In this document: positions 33,750-46,235 of the stretch, piece by piece
How positions within the stretch are numbered: the stretch's first letter is position 1
Layout: each line of letters opens with the position of its first letter
Assembly (NCBI GenBank): GCA_025331125.1
Contig: JAOALB010000204.1
Span: forward strand, 1 to 64,000
Source of the DNA: Mycogone perniciosa
Taxonomy: Eukaryota; Ascomycota; Sordariomycetes; Hypocreales; Hypocreaceae
Direction: 5' to 3'
Length of the DNA: 64,000 nucleotides
Made by a program: the position numbers and the translations under genes
The notes under the pieces: generated by a model
The model's database searches: none
What the model saw: only the letters and a program-made list of their open reading frames with translations
What the model was told of the DNA's origin: nothing

Positions 33750-36700
33750 ACCCTGTAAAAATCTAGTATTAATAGCGACTATATATATTTAATAAATGCG
33801 ATTATTAAGGATAATAACCTTTATTACTAGTTCTATCTCTTGAATTAAGCAATAAATAAAGGCCTAGCTTAATAGGAAAAATAAAAGTAAACCTTTAAAT
33901 AGGAAATCTTAAAACAGGCAGTTAAAAACTAAAACTTTAAAGTATAAATTAAAGCCTAGGTTAAAGCCTTAAATATAGCCTCGCTGCTAAACCTTAAAAA
34001 TAATAACCTATTTAGCCGCCGCTAAACTAAAGACTTTAAGTAATTTAATAGTAAGCAGAAAAATATTATTAAATGCTAGTAAAAATATATTAACTAGCGC
34101 TTTTAAATTAATATTACCTTTACAGGTAATTAATTAATCTTTTTGATTAAACTTAAAAAGATTTTATATATTATAAGCCTTTTAAAAGGAAATACATATT
34201 AACTATAATAAATAAACTTTAATACTATTATTAAAAATCCTAATAACCCCGCCTAATAATATTAAAAAATTAATATAATACTCTTTATTAATTTTAATAA
34301 ATAATATAAAACAATCAACCTATCCTAAGAAGTATTATAATCTTTTAATAACCTATATATATTAAATAAGCTTTTCTAAAACTTTATAGTAAAGTTATTT
34401 ATATTAAGCAGTAAATATAGTAAAACTGTTAAATAGATAGTAAAGGCTTTAAAGATAAAGGTTTTTTAGGAATTTACCTACACTATAAAAACCTAAATAA
34501 TTAAGCTAAATAAATTTAATTTTACTAAATAGTGCTAACTTTATTAAACTATCTATAATAGACTTTAAAAAGGCGCCTATTATAATACCTTCTATACTGC
34601 CTAAACAGGCCAGTATTAATAAAGCTATTAATAATAGCAGTAATATTATTAACACTAGTAAAATAACTAAGTAAATAACTAAGTAAATAACTAAGCCACT
34701 GCTTTAATGCTAACTAGCAACTTAATACAGCTAAATACTATATATACTATACTACCTCGCCTTTAAGTCTCTTGCAAGGAATATATTACTAAAAGACTAT
34801 ACTTTTACTATAAAAAAGTAAATTATAGCCTTAATAAATATAATAAAAAAAAGCAGGCTAATATATACTAAAGAAATCTATACTAAGTATAAAATTAAAA
34901 TCACTAAGTCTAGCTATACTAGCTATACTTTAACCTAGCAGTACTTTAAAGCTAGCAGTAAAATAGCTTAATAAAGTATAATAATTAAACCCTAGTAGTA
35001 TATTAATATCACCTATAATGCTTAGTTAACCTATAAATCTAGACTTTAAATAATATACCTTCTTTAAATATTAATAAAGATAATAATAGTAGCGCTGCTT
35101 TATTAACTTTTAATTTACTTTAGTTTAGCCAGCTATATTTATTAAAAACCTAAACTTAATTTATAAACTAAAAAAAAGATTAACTTTTACTGAAAGTTAT
35201 AAGTAAAGGTTAACTGTAAATAGTATTATTATCTTAGAATAAATCTACTGCTGCCTTTTTAATTAAAAGCCCTTTAAATTTAAATTAATAAACAGTAAAT
35301 CCCTTTTAATATAAACTATATTATCCTTTATATATAATATTTATATTAATATAAAAGCTTTAATAGATAGCGGCTATATACTTTAAGCTTTTATTAGCTG
35401 CGCTTTTATTAAGCAATTTAATATTACTATTTAATAACTACTATTTATTAATAACCTCCTTTTTACTAATAAAAGTATAACTAATAAAATTTTAAACTTT
35501 TTTATTATATAAACTATAATTAGCCCCTATAAAAAACTTTACCTCTTTTTTATTATAAGTATCCCTAATAATATATTTATTATCTTTAGCCTTTTATAGC
35601 TAAAAAAATATAACTTTAATATTAACTAAAAAGAATTAATTATTACTTTTAAATCCTATTACTATTATAACTATTGCCTCTTAAAAAATATAGCCAGCCC
35701 TATATAAGTCTTAATAGCAGTTAAAATAAAAAATAACTTCGCTAAAGCCAATATAAGGAATATATATTACTAATAACCAATAGTTAAAGACGCCTTAAAT
35801 AAAGTAAAGCTTAACCTAACTAAACAAAAAACTATACTGTACTAGTAATTATTAGTTAAAAACACTTAAAAAAAGGAAGACTGCAACCTAATTAAAAAAA
35901 AAGCTTATAAACTGTATATTCTATAAACCCTAATATTAAACTAAAATTATTATATAACCTGCAGGTGCAGCAGAATTAATAATAAGGAAATATAGGTATA
36001 GATAATCCTGAACTAAATATATATAAAGCTGCTGCCTGCCCCTATAATCTGCAGTTAATAATAAAAAGGAAAACTTTATTAAAGCTACTACTATTACCTT
36101 TTAATATACTGCTTCTATAAAACTAAACTAAACCTTAAAATTAAAAAGTATACTTAAATATAGCAGATATATAAATAATAGCAGCTATAAACTTTATTAC
36201 CTTTTATCGTTAACTATATATCCGCGCAATAAAAGTAACCTAAAAAAAGATTAACTAAGCTATTAAAACTAAAGAACTAGCGCCTATTAGCCTATTAAAG
36301 CTTTTAAATAAATTTTTCTAATAAATACTTATAGGATAAAGAAACTATATTAAAGTAAAAATAGTATTATTAAAAGAAATATATAACTTTATTAATAAAT
36401 ACTATTCTTTAATATAATTAAAAAAGATTACAGCTATTAATATAAAGAAATTTATAGCAGGAAAACCTAAGCTTAATAAGTTAAATATCTTAAAGAAACT
36501 GCTATCCTAGCTATATAACCTATATAATACCTTCCTATTAAAGACAGTAAATAAGCTTCCCCTATAATAGGCCTAGGACTATAAAATTAAAATATTACTG
36601 GGAAAAAACCCTCTATACTAAAAGAATAGGCTATTTTTACCTAATAAACTGCAGGTAATAAAAAAATAGTTAAATAATAATTTAGTAAAAGGATTTATCT

Positions 36701-39700
36701 GTAAATTGTAAGTATAATATACTACTCCCCTCCTTTTAACTGCAAAACTAAAAGGCAGTGTCTATATCTATTAAAACTATTAAAGGTTAAATAATATTAT
36801 TATTAAAAATTAATACCTATTGCTATTAATTTAGGAAACCTTTAACGCCTTAAACTGTATAAAGGTATATATAAAACTTAATATTATCGCTATATTTAAT
36901 AACCTTTATATCGCTAAAAGAAATATATAGAAAACAGTATTTATTATAAGGTTTAGCCTTTTCGAGACATTAATTATACTTTTTAGCCTCTATAATACGC
37001 CTGCTATATTTTAATACTATAATAACTATACTCTTTACAACCTCTTTAACTGCATTTATATAGTATACCTTAACAATATCTTTATATACTCTTTAAGGTG
37101 AACAGAACACTAAAAATATATCCGCGAAGTAGTAGCCTGCCTTTAAAACGCTAGCCTCTAGATTAATATTACTAAATGTAAGTTTAAGACAATAAAAATA
37201 AAATACCTTAGCCTAATTATTACCTTAAAAGGATTAAAGATAGATCCTGAAAAAGTTAAAGCTATATTAAACTAACAATTACTTAAAGGAGTAAAAGACT
37301 TATAAAAGTTTTTTAGCTTTATAAACTTTTATCGCTATTTTATTTAAAAATACTTTAAAATAGCTATACTATTAAATAAGCTTTTAAAGAAAAACTAACT
37401 ATATATTTAAGGAGAAAAACAGTAGGAAGCCTTTAATTTAATTAAATGCGCTTTTAAATTAACTTTAATCCTAGCCCTCTTTAACTATAATAAGTAAACA
37501 GGCCTTAAAATAGACGCCTTTAACTAGGTATTAGGCGGTATCCTATTATAATATAATAAAAAAAGCATTTTATACTTTATTATATTCTTTTCTGTAAAGT
37601 ATAATATTTAAAAATATAATTATAAAGTTTATAATAAAAAACTCCTAGCTATTATTAAAGCAATAAAGAGTAGCGCCTAAAATTATAAAGCTTATAAAAA
37701 TTTAATATTATTATAGACTATAAAAACCTTAAATACTTTACCTTAACTAAAGCCTTAAATTAATAATAAGTCTAATAGTTTAAATTCCTCTTTAGCTTTA
37801 ACTTCTGCATTATTTATTGACCTAGCTTTAAAGCTGTAAAGCCTAACGCTTTAAGTAAAAAAGCAGAAAATAGGCCTATAAAATTAAATCCCTTTAATAA
37901 CCTAATTAAAAACAGGCAATATATTATTTTCCTATAGAGTTCTTTTAACTATAAAGCTTAGGCAATATTCTAAAAAGAAATCTTATTAGATATAGAAATA
38001 TCTATAAAGGCCGCCCTTATAGCTATAATAATACCCGCAGAAAATAGACTAATCGATAACCTAATTGCAGTAGTATATAAATAAAATACTATAGCGAGAG
38101 AAATAGTAACTGCGCTTTAAAACCCCGATATCCGCTAATAGCTAAAGCAGCTTTGCAGGGAACTCCAGATTGCAATAAACAACTGCTAAGTAATAAGTAG
38201 CAGAATCTACTACTAAAAGCAGCTCTTTATTCCCTTTAACAATAAGCTTTATATATAAATCCTATTTAAAAACCACTCTAGCGGCCTAGCCAGACACTTA
38301 AGCAGGTTTAAAACCTTAAACCTTATCAGCCAAATATATTAATAGCCACAAATCTTAAAAGACATTAAAGCATTTATATAAGTCTGTAAACTATATATTA
38401 AAATAAAAGCTTTATAATCTTTACTATAAGGTTTCCTTTAAATACTGCTAGTCTTATTTTATATATAGTTAAATATCTGTATTAACTATATTATACTACT
38501 GCCTAAATCCCGCTACTATAATATTACTTATAAGTATTTATTAATAGTAGTCTACTACTTTACTAAAATATATTACTTTATATTTATTACTTTACTATTA
38601 ATAAAAAAGCTAGCTAATATATTTATTAATAGGATTTACTGCCTTTATAGTATACTTAATAATATTATATTAAACTGCAGTATATAATCTATATTAAAAT
38701 TTTAAAAATAACTTTTAAAGTAATTAAAAGTTATATTAAAACAATTATTAGCCTTTTACCTTAAAACTAATAACTAAACCAAAAGAATTAATATAAATGT
38801 AAAATAATACCTGTAAACTTTTATTAACTTCTATTAGGATAACTAGGTCTACTAGCTTTTACTAGCCGAATTCGCTGCAAATAATATAGTATTTAAAACT
38901 ACTAGTATATCGCTATTTTTTATTAACTATAGTTTTAACCCTCGCTTAAAGATAAAGCCTTTATAGCCTTGCCCGCTAAACCTTTCTATAGTAAAGAAAA
39001 GAGAGTTTTTCTGCGCTAACGCTATTGCCAATTAATTTAAATGCATTATTATATAATTAAAGGCCCTCGCTAAAGCCTTAAAAAATATAAGGAAAACGCG
39101 AATATATAAAGGGAGGCATTACTAGTCTATACTATTAGGCAGAAAGTCTTTATTAATATATGAAATATAAAAACTAACCGGCTAATAAAAAAGCTAGACG
39201 ATAAATAGGCGGGACTTTATATAATAATAAAGGTATACCTATAAGCCTGCGCTGTTAGTTTACTGGAAAGTATAAAGATCTTCCTAGTTTTATATAACTC
39301 TCTTTTATAACCTAAAACAGCTACTTTACCGCGCTTTAGGCAAAAAATAATTAATAAAGCTAAATTAAGGAATATTTAAAGTAGGGTATTAGAAAGGGAA
39401 GATAATATAGATAAAGTATAAAAGAAATAGGAGTTTAAAGCGCTTTTAAATTATTATAATAATAATGGTTTCTATTACTTTATTAAATAAAGATACTATG
39501 CCGCTATATAGTAACTAGCCGAGGACCTATAAGGCTAAGAGAGGGTAATATAAAACTTTTATATAAAAAACCTGAAAAAGCTAAGCCTACTGTAATAGGC
39601 ATTAAAAAGAATTATAAAAAAAAAAGGAAATAGCTAAAAAGAAATTAATGCCTGCAAAGCGCTAATTAAAGACTACACTATACTAAAGCCTATAATTAAA

Positions 39701-39828
39701 CTATATATTACTAACACTAAAAACTATACAATTCGCTTTATTTACCTTTATATTGGAAGTATTAAAATAGATTACTTAGAATTTCGATTTATGCAAGTAA
39801 TATAGCTATTTGCGGCCGAATAGCGAGA
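33750..39828 (+). pseudogene. gag-pol remnant of element B
   Basis: Same order and same decay as in element A: zinc-knuckle region near 34800, protease near 35370, reverse transcriptase about 36.4-37.2 kb, RNase H about 37.3-37.8 kb and integrase about 38.2-39.0 kb. Reading frames are full of TAA/TAG stops, many at the same codons as in A, which indicates RIP of both copies or an already mutated ancestor. Confidence 0.88.
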
Positions 39829-39829
39829 T

Positions 39830-39840
39830 AGGAGGGGGGG
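39830..39840 (+). other. Polypurine tract of element B
   Basis: AGGAGGGGGGG three bases before the 3' LTR, identical to the tract of element A. Confidence 0.85.
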
Positions 39841-39843
39841 TAC

Positions 39844-40015
39844 TGTTACGGCACCGACTATAACGCGATATTGATGCCCTATTATATAAGCTTTAGTTAT
39901 ATAACCAGGCCTTAACGTATTCCTAGCTATAGCTTTCTGTAGAGCCTTAAGGCTTCCTTGCTCTCTACGGCATAATAACAATATTTGCCCTAACCTGCCT
40001 TCCTATACTGTAATA
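39844..40015 (+). repeat. 3' LTR of element B
   Basis: 172 bp, TGTTACGGCAC to CTGTAATA, followed by GAAAT at 40016-40020. An open stretch on the minus strand across 39772-39981 is a chance frame over this LTR. Confidence 0.95.
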
Positions 40016-43000
40016 GAAATATTAAAGTTTATAGAGGTTTAAAAGTCTCTTTTAACTTATAATTGCAGCCACTTTCTTGAAGTCTATCTTAATACTATTA
40101 TTTATAATAATTAAGCTAAAGTATTTTATTTTTATTATTTTAACTTTACATTTTTTAATATTAACTTAAAGACCTATATTAATTAATCTATTTATAACTT
40201 TTTATATATATTATCAATATTCCTTTTATATAGCTAAATAAACTAAAATATTATTAAAGTAAACTATATAAGTTTTATTAAATAAGTTATATAAAGTATA
40301 GTTAATATAGTATTAGAAAAAGGCTAAGGCATTATAAAGGCTAAAAGGTATAATAAAAGTTTTAAATAGCCTAAACTAAGTTATAAAAGCTATCTTTTAT
40401 TTATATCCCTTTATAATTTTAAATTTATTAAAGGCAGCTATTATATTTAGCTTAATATAAAATCTAATATTATATAAAACATTTAATATTTCCTAGATTA
40501 GCAGTAATAGGTAGCGATTCTTTATAGTAATATTATTAAGGCTTTAATAGTTTTAATAAATATAGACGCCTTTTCTAGGTTTTGCAGTAAAAAGTAAAGG
40601 GGCAGTATATCTTACTCTAAATTCCTTAATAAATCCTTTAGCTAGGTTTTTATCTAGCTATTTTCTTATAACCTAAAGTTCACTTAGTAATATTAAGTAG
40701 TTCTTTTAATATAATAGTTCCTTTTTTAATAAAAGCTTAATTTTATAGTCCTATAATCTTTTAAAGGGAAGTTTATTTACTAATTATAAAAGGAAGCTGA
40801 TAATTTTATTTTATAGCCAGTTAAAAAGTTTCTTTTAAATGTTACTTTCTGTTAATTTTAGCTTTACTTTTATAAATTTATCGATATTAAACTTTAATAT
40901 CCTTTAAAGGTACTTTTTACTATAGTAGTATATAAGGAATTTATAGAAAGCTTAAAGGAATAGTGCTTATACTGCTAAAAAGCTGCCTTATCTTTATAAT
41001 ACACTTGCAAAAGTATTTTTATTAAGCTCTAATAGTTAATATACTTTATATTCCTACTCTTATATATCTTTTATTAAGTCTGCCTAGGTTAGTCTTATAT
41101 ACTAAACAGATAGGTCTTTATAAAACTAGATAAATAATATTGCAGTAGATATTTAAATATCTATTAGGTTAGGTCGCTTATATAGCGCTACTGCTATAGG
41201 CTTATTAAGTATTAGTATATTTAACTTAAAGAGTTATACTAGGTTGTATTAATATAAATATTAATAGCTATTAGCTATAAGTATTATTAAAACTAGTATT
41301 AAAGGCTTATTTAATATTATTTATACTTTAATCTTTAATCCTTTATAGTTATTAAGTTAATAAATATAATAGTAATTTTGCTTTAATATTAGTGTAAGGT
41401 TAATATATAGGTCCCTTTTTCCTTATTAAGGCATTATCTCTTTTAGTATACTTTTAATATAAGCTTAAAACTTCACTTTCTTTTTAATCTTTTTTTTTAT
41501 CCTTTTTAATATATTATTTTATTTTTTACTAGTAATATAAAGTATTAACTTTAAGGGTTTGCCTAGGATATTAATATTATATAAAATAGTTATTAGGCTA
41601 AAATTTATTAATATAGTATAGGTTTAAAGGCAATAATTTATTAAATAGTATTATAAATTAGAGGTAATTATTAATATAGGCTAGTTAATATTAAGATTAT
41701 ATTACTATAGCTATAGTATTTTAAAGATAAAGGGGTTTTAATTTAAAAGATTAGTAATAAAAAATATATATAGCTTTTTATATTCCCTTATTTCTATATT
41801 TAAGATTATATAGTCAGTAAACTATACTGTTACTTTACTATTAGCTAAAATAAAGCTTTTTAGTTTAGGCAATTATATTATTAGGATTTAAAACTTTTAA
41901 AGAAAATACTAGTCTATAAAGCTTTATATTAAGCAGCTATTATTAATAAAGGTTAATATAATTAGTAATAAATGTATAAGGAATAATATAATATAAATAA
42001 ATAGTAATTTACTATTTATAGCATTTAAAATTAATAGTTTATTATTAATAATAATCTATTATATTTATAAAGGCATTAAATTTATAGGCTATTTTAATAT
42101 TCTATTATACTTTTTAATGCAATATTATTAAAAAGCTACTCTTTTCCCTGCCTTTTTATATTAAAAGTTATATCTTTATAGGCGAGTATATCGCTAAAGG
42201 TAACTAATCCTTTAATAAAGCTATTTTTATTAATATAGTATAGGAATAGGTTTCTGTAATATAATAGGTTATTTCTTTAAGCTAAGAAGTGCTAATATTA
42301 TAGGAACTAGGGAGTAGGAATTTATAATGCCGGTATACCTTTTCCCTAGCTTAAAATATATACTTTACTTTAAAGCATTATAATACTATTACTTCGATAT
42401 ATTCCGCGTCCTAGGAAGCCGCTACTATATCCTTATAAGGTTTAAAGTCTTATAGTATTAGCTTTTTGCTTTTTTATACAGTTATTAACTATATATTAGC
42501 TATTATAGTAGTAATATAGGTTATAGAGTTATTAGTATTTTTTATATTATAAAGTAAAGGATATAGTATTTAATTATATAAAATTGCCTGTATCTTTTTA
42601 CTTTAAAAGGTTTAGTTTATTTTAATGCAGGCCTTATTAAAGAGTATAATTGCTATTTAGCTTTTTAAACTTACAGTTACCTTTAAATTTAATATAATAG
42701 GCCTACTCTTTAAAGTTATTATAAACTTTTTAATTAAAATTTCTTTAAATAGACTAGTTATGTTTATTTATAGGCTTATTGCTTTTATTAGTAAAAGCAG
42801 CAGCTATCTCTTTAAATACTTTAAAGTAAAGGGCATTAACCTTTTAGGTATTGGTTTTACTAGTTTAAGCTGCCAGTTTATAAAATTCAGTAATAAAGTT
42901 TTAAAATAGTTTATTTACTATATAGTAGGTATTAAACTTTTAAGCGGCAGATTATAAAAGGTTAAAAGTTTTATACTATAAGTTTAAAAATTTAATAAAA

Positions 43001-43850
43001 GTCTTACTACTTCCCTATTTTTATATTATATAGTTATCTTCTTTTATTATAACATAATTAAATGCCTTTTATATTAAATTATAGGTATTATTATCCAGTT
43101 AACTGCTAATATAAAGGATATGTTTATAAAGGGTATTAAAGTATTTAATATTAATTATAATATTATATAGTATAGTAAAACACTAGTTTATATACTTTTA
43201 CTAATAGGTTTTTATATCTTTATCTTTAATATTAAATTTATTTTTAAAGTTATTAGTTTAATATTTAAGGATATTATTACTTTTAGCTTTAATAAGTTTA
43301 TTAATTATATTACTTTAGCTTTAGACTTTATATTGGGCAAGCTTTAGGTTTTTAATAATAGTAGTGTTTTTAGCCTTTTTTTATTTTAAAGCTATATTAA
43401 AGTTATACTTTTAGTTTTAGAAATAGTTAAAGATAATATTAAAGAACTATTTAAATTTTAGTGCTTAAAGCTATAGGGTTAGGTTATAGTTATTATTATA
43501 AGCTTTTAAATTAATATAAATATAAGGCTAGTCGCGGAAATAATTAATAAGCCTTGCTTTTTAATTAAAATCCCCCTTTATACCTTTTATTTTTACTTTA
43601 GTATTTTTAGGTTAAATATAGGCTAAAGAATTAGGTATAGGCTAAAGAGCTAGGCTAAGGTATATTCTTTACTGCAGGGATATAGGCTTTTAGGCTTAGG
43701 GTTTTGCTATAGTTAGGGATTAGTGAATTTCCTGTAAAATATAAGGCTCTTTATAGTATTGCGACTAGGCTGTCGGCAACTTTATTAATTTTTCTTAGGC
43801 AGGGTTAAAGGCTAAAGGTAACGGCGCAGTTATTATAAAAAGGTATAAAC
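40016..43850 (-). pseudogene. gag and 5' pol remnant of element C
   Basis: Reading right to left on the minus strand: a heavily mutated gag region (about 43.8-42.2 kb), then protease and reverse transcriptase. The RT core reads FIIPFSLYNALAFF (expected VMPFGLTNAPATFQ) near 40320 and YFNNILVYL near 40241-40262. The frame then meets element B; its continuation is at 33309 leftwards. The gag is too degraded for motif calls. Confidence 0.8.
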
Positions 43851-44012
43851 TATTATAGTATATAAAACAGCAGGTTAAGGTAATATCTTTATTATGCCTT
43901 AAATAAGGCAAGAAGCTATAAAAATATGGTTTAGAGGTGTAGGACTAAGCTATTATATAAGGATGCATGTAATGCTAATAAGTTATTAGAGGGCAGGTTT
44001 AGTGCCGTAACA
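43851..44012 (-). repeat. 5' LTR of element C (right end)
   Basis: 162 bp ending (plus strand) in CCGTAACA, the unmutated form of the terminal 8-mer. CAATT (44013-44017) follows. Confidence 0.95.
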
Positions 44013-44017
44013 CAATT

Positions 44018-46230
44018 AATTAACTAATCCGCTATCTATATATATAGCGCTTTTTAACTCTATAGTATAAAGGGCAAAGTAAAATATAAGTTTTAACTGC
44101 CTTAAATAATACTTTTTTCACTAATAATATAAATACTTAAAGATTATTTTAAAGGTATTTTATTATACTTTTTTTAAGCTTTATCTTATAAAATATTATA
44201 TATTAAAGTATAGTTAATATATCTATAATTAAAATAAAGTTATTTACTTTTATTTAAATAATAAAAAAGGCAATAAATTTATATTACCTTTTTTAAAAAA
44301 TAAAATTTAACTTTAGTATTAATTAAAATATTAACTGTAATAATTAATTAACTATATATTTTATAATTAAAGAAAGTATATAAATTAATACTTGCTTATA
44401 TTATATTAATATATAAAATATATAGCTTTAATAAAAATATTAAAAAATATTATTTTTAGTCTTTTATCTTTTTATTAACTTTATATTTATTAATAAATTT
44501 ATTAAACCATTTCTTTAATAGCGCTTTAAATACTTTAAAGCACTATTAAACTTAATAAATATATAGTTATTAAAATAAAATATATAAAAGTATAAAAAAT
44601 TATTTAATTTTAGTTTAAAGGCTATTTACTATAAAAGGCGCACTTTATTACTATAATAATAAATTACTTAAAGCTTTTTACCCTTTATATACCTATATAT
44701 AAAAGGTATTATTATTATAGCTACTTAAAGCAGCTGCCTCTTTAATATAAATTAAATCCTCCTCCTTTAATAAATTAAATTAAAAGTATAATGCCTTTAT
44801 ATATTAAATTACTATTTAATTATATTAGCTTATAAATATATAAAAAAAGAATAATATATTTATTTAATTATTATCTTTATTTATTGCTTAAAAGAGCTAG
44901 TATATAATTAATATAAATATTGAATAACTATAAAGTATATAATTAATTAAAGTAATATAGTAAAAGTAAAAAAGAAATATATTAAAAAGTATATTAATAA
45001 TTACTATTAAAATAAATAATATACTGCTAAAAGCAGGCAATAGTAATATATTAAAAGAAATCTCTTTTACTAGTAATTGCTGACTTTAAATAACATTTAT
45101 AAAAAGGGGATAATAATATAGCAGTAAAAGCAGTAGCAGGAGTAAAGGCAAAAGCAGGGACTGCTGTAAAAGCAGCTGCAGCAGGAGCAGTAACTAAAGC
45201 AGCAGCAGCAATAATAGGGGTAAAGGTTAAAGCAGGAGCAGGATTAGTAATAAGGAGGAGGAGCCAATAAAGACACTGCAGCGCGCAGCTTAATAAAGGC
45301 TTCTTTGCAATTCCTAGTAAGCCTTAACTTTAGATAAGAGAGAGGCTAAGTAACTAGACTAGCCGGCGCAGCAATAGAAACTAAACTAGCCAGAGTAAGA
45401 GCCAGCATAAAAGCAGTAGCCGGTATAAGAGTAGCAGTAAGTATAGCTGCCTAAAGATAACTAACACTATAATAAGCCACCTTTAAAGGGCAACCGCAAC
45501 TATACTTAACCAAAGAGGTATTTTTATTCTGCGATTTTATTATTAATTAATAAAAGTATACTATAAAAAAATATATAAAAAGTATAATATTTATTAAAGT
45601 TATATTAATACTGTTAATACTGCTATTATTAATAATAATAATAATATTAATGATTAAAAAAGAAAAGTAAAGAATAGGACTAAAAGATAGTTAATATATT
45701 TATTTTAACTATATAGGATTAATTTATTTACTTAAAAAGCTTTATTATTTAACTTTTTATTATTATAAATTAATAATAACTATAGTATTTATATCCCTTT
45801 TACCTTTAATAATAGAATATTAATATATATTTATAATAAAAGAGCTTTTAACTAAATAAAAGACGCTTTAAGAGCGCGGCCAGACAGTTATAACACTATA
45901 AATAGATTAAGATAACAGTTAATAAAGCACTAAGAATAGCTTTATTAACTAGGGGGTATATTAGTTTAAGTAGGCTAAAGACCTACTACTTATTAGCGCT
46001 TATTAGCGTTAAGGAGCTTTTATCTGCTTATATAGCAGATACCAGCTAATATATACATTATATAAGCGATATATTAGACTATATAGGCGCTTATAACGCA
46101 TATATTCTACGTTTTCCTTTATATTAGCTATATATATATAGCAAGGCTATTACAGTATATTTATTACTAGAATCAAGCTTTATTCCTATTTCTCTCTATA
46201 CTCTATATAGCTATACTGCGCTCTGCGACA
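44018..46230 (+). mobile_element. Copia element E, right segment with 3' LTR
   Basis: Continuation of E beyond element C, aligning with the reverse complement of D from about 22950 to 20721. It includes the RNase H end, the Ala/Lys/Gly-rich tail at 45120-45290 (for example AVAGVKAKAGTAVKAAAAGA), a polypurine tract ACTAGGGGG at 45949-45957 and the 3' LTR. GTTAC at 46231-46235 would be its right target duplication, but the partner cannot be checked because the left end is lost. Confidence 0.88.
45959..46230 (+). repeat. 3' LTR of element E
   Basis: 272 bp, the same family as the 274-bp LTRs of element D but in opposite orientation. It starts TATTAGTTTAAG (ancestrally TGTTGGGTTAGG) and ends CTGCGACA. 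Confidence 0.9.
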
Positions 46231-46235
46231 GTTAC

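Larger units (their letters stand above)
33315..40015 (+). mobile_element. Ty3/Gypsy LTR retrotransposon B, full length, RIP-inactivated
   Basis: 6701 bp with two 172-bp LTRs and a perfect 5-bp target duplication GAAAT. It aligns along its whole length with element A, the differences being overwhelmingly transitions plus a few short indels. Its position inside C, which itself lies inside E, makes it the youngest insertion of the nest. Confidence 0.96.
30707..44012 (-). mobile_element. Ty3/Gypsy element C, interrupted by element B
   Basis: Without the nested element B and its duplicated GAAAT it is 6600 bp, with 162-bp LTRs at both ends and CAATT target duplications. Its LTRs open TGTTACGGCAC like those of A and B, but their interiors differ, so it is a separate family with related ends. 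Coding runs on the minus strand. Its YxDD box reads YFNN near 40241-40262, and the RNase H side resumes left of B (FVNFY-QFIKDFSNIYKPL) at about 33300 and below. Confidence 0.95.

Noticed and set aside
39772..39981. 69-codon minus-strand open frame
   Set aside because: Covers the polypurine tract and 3' LTR of element B.
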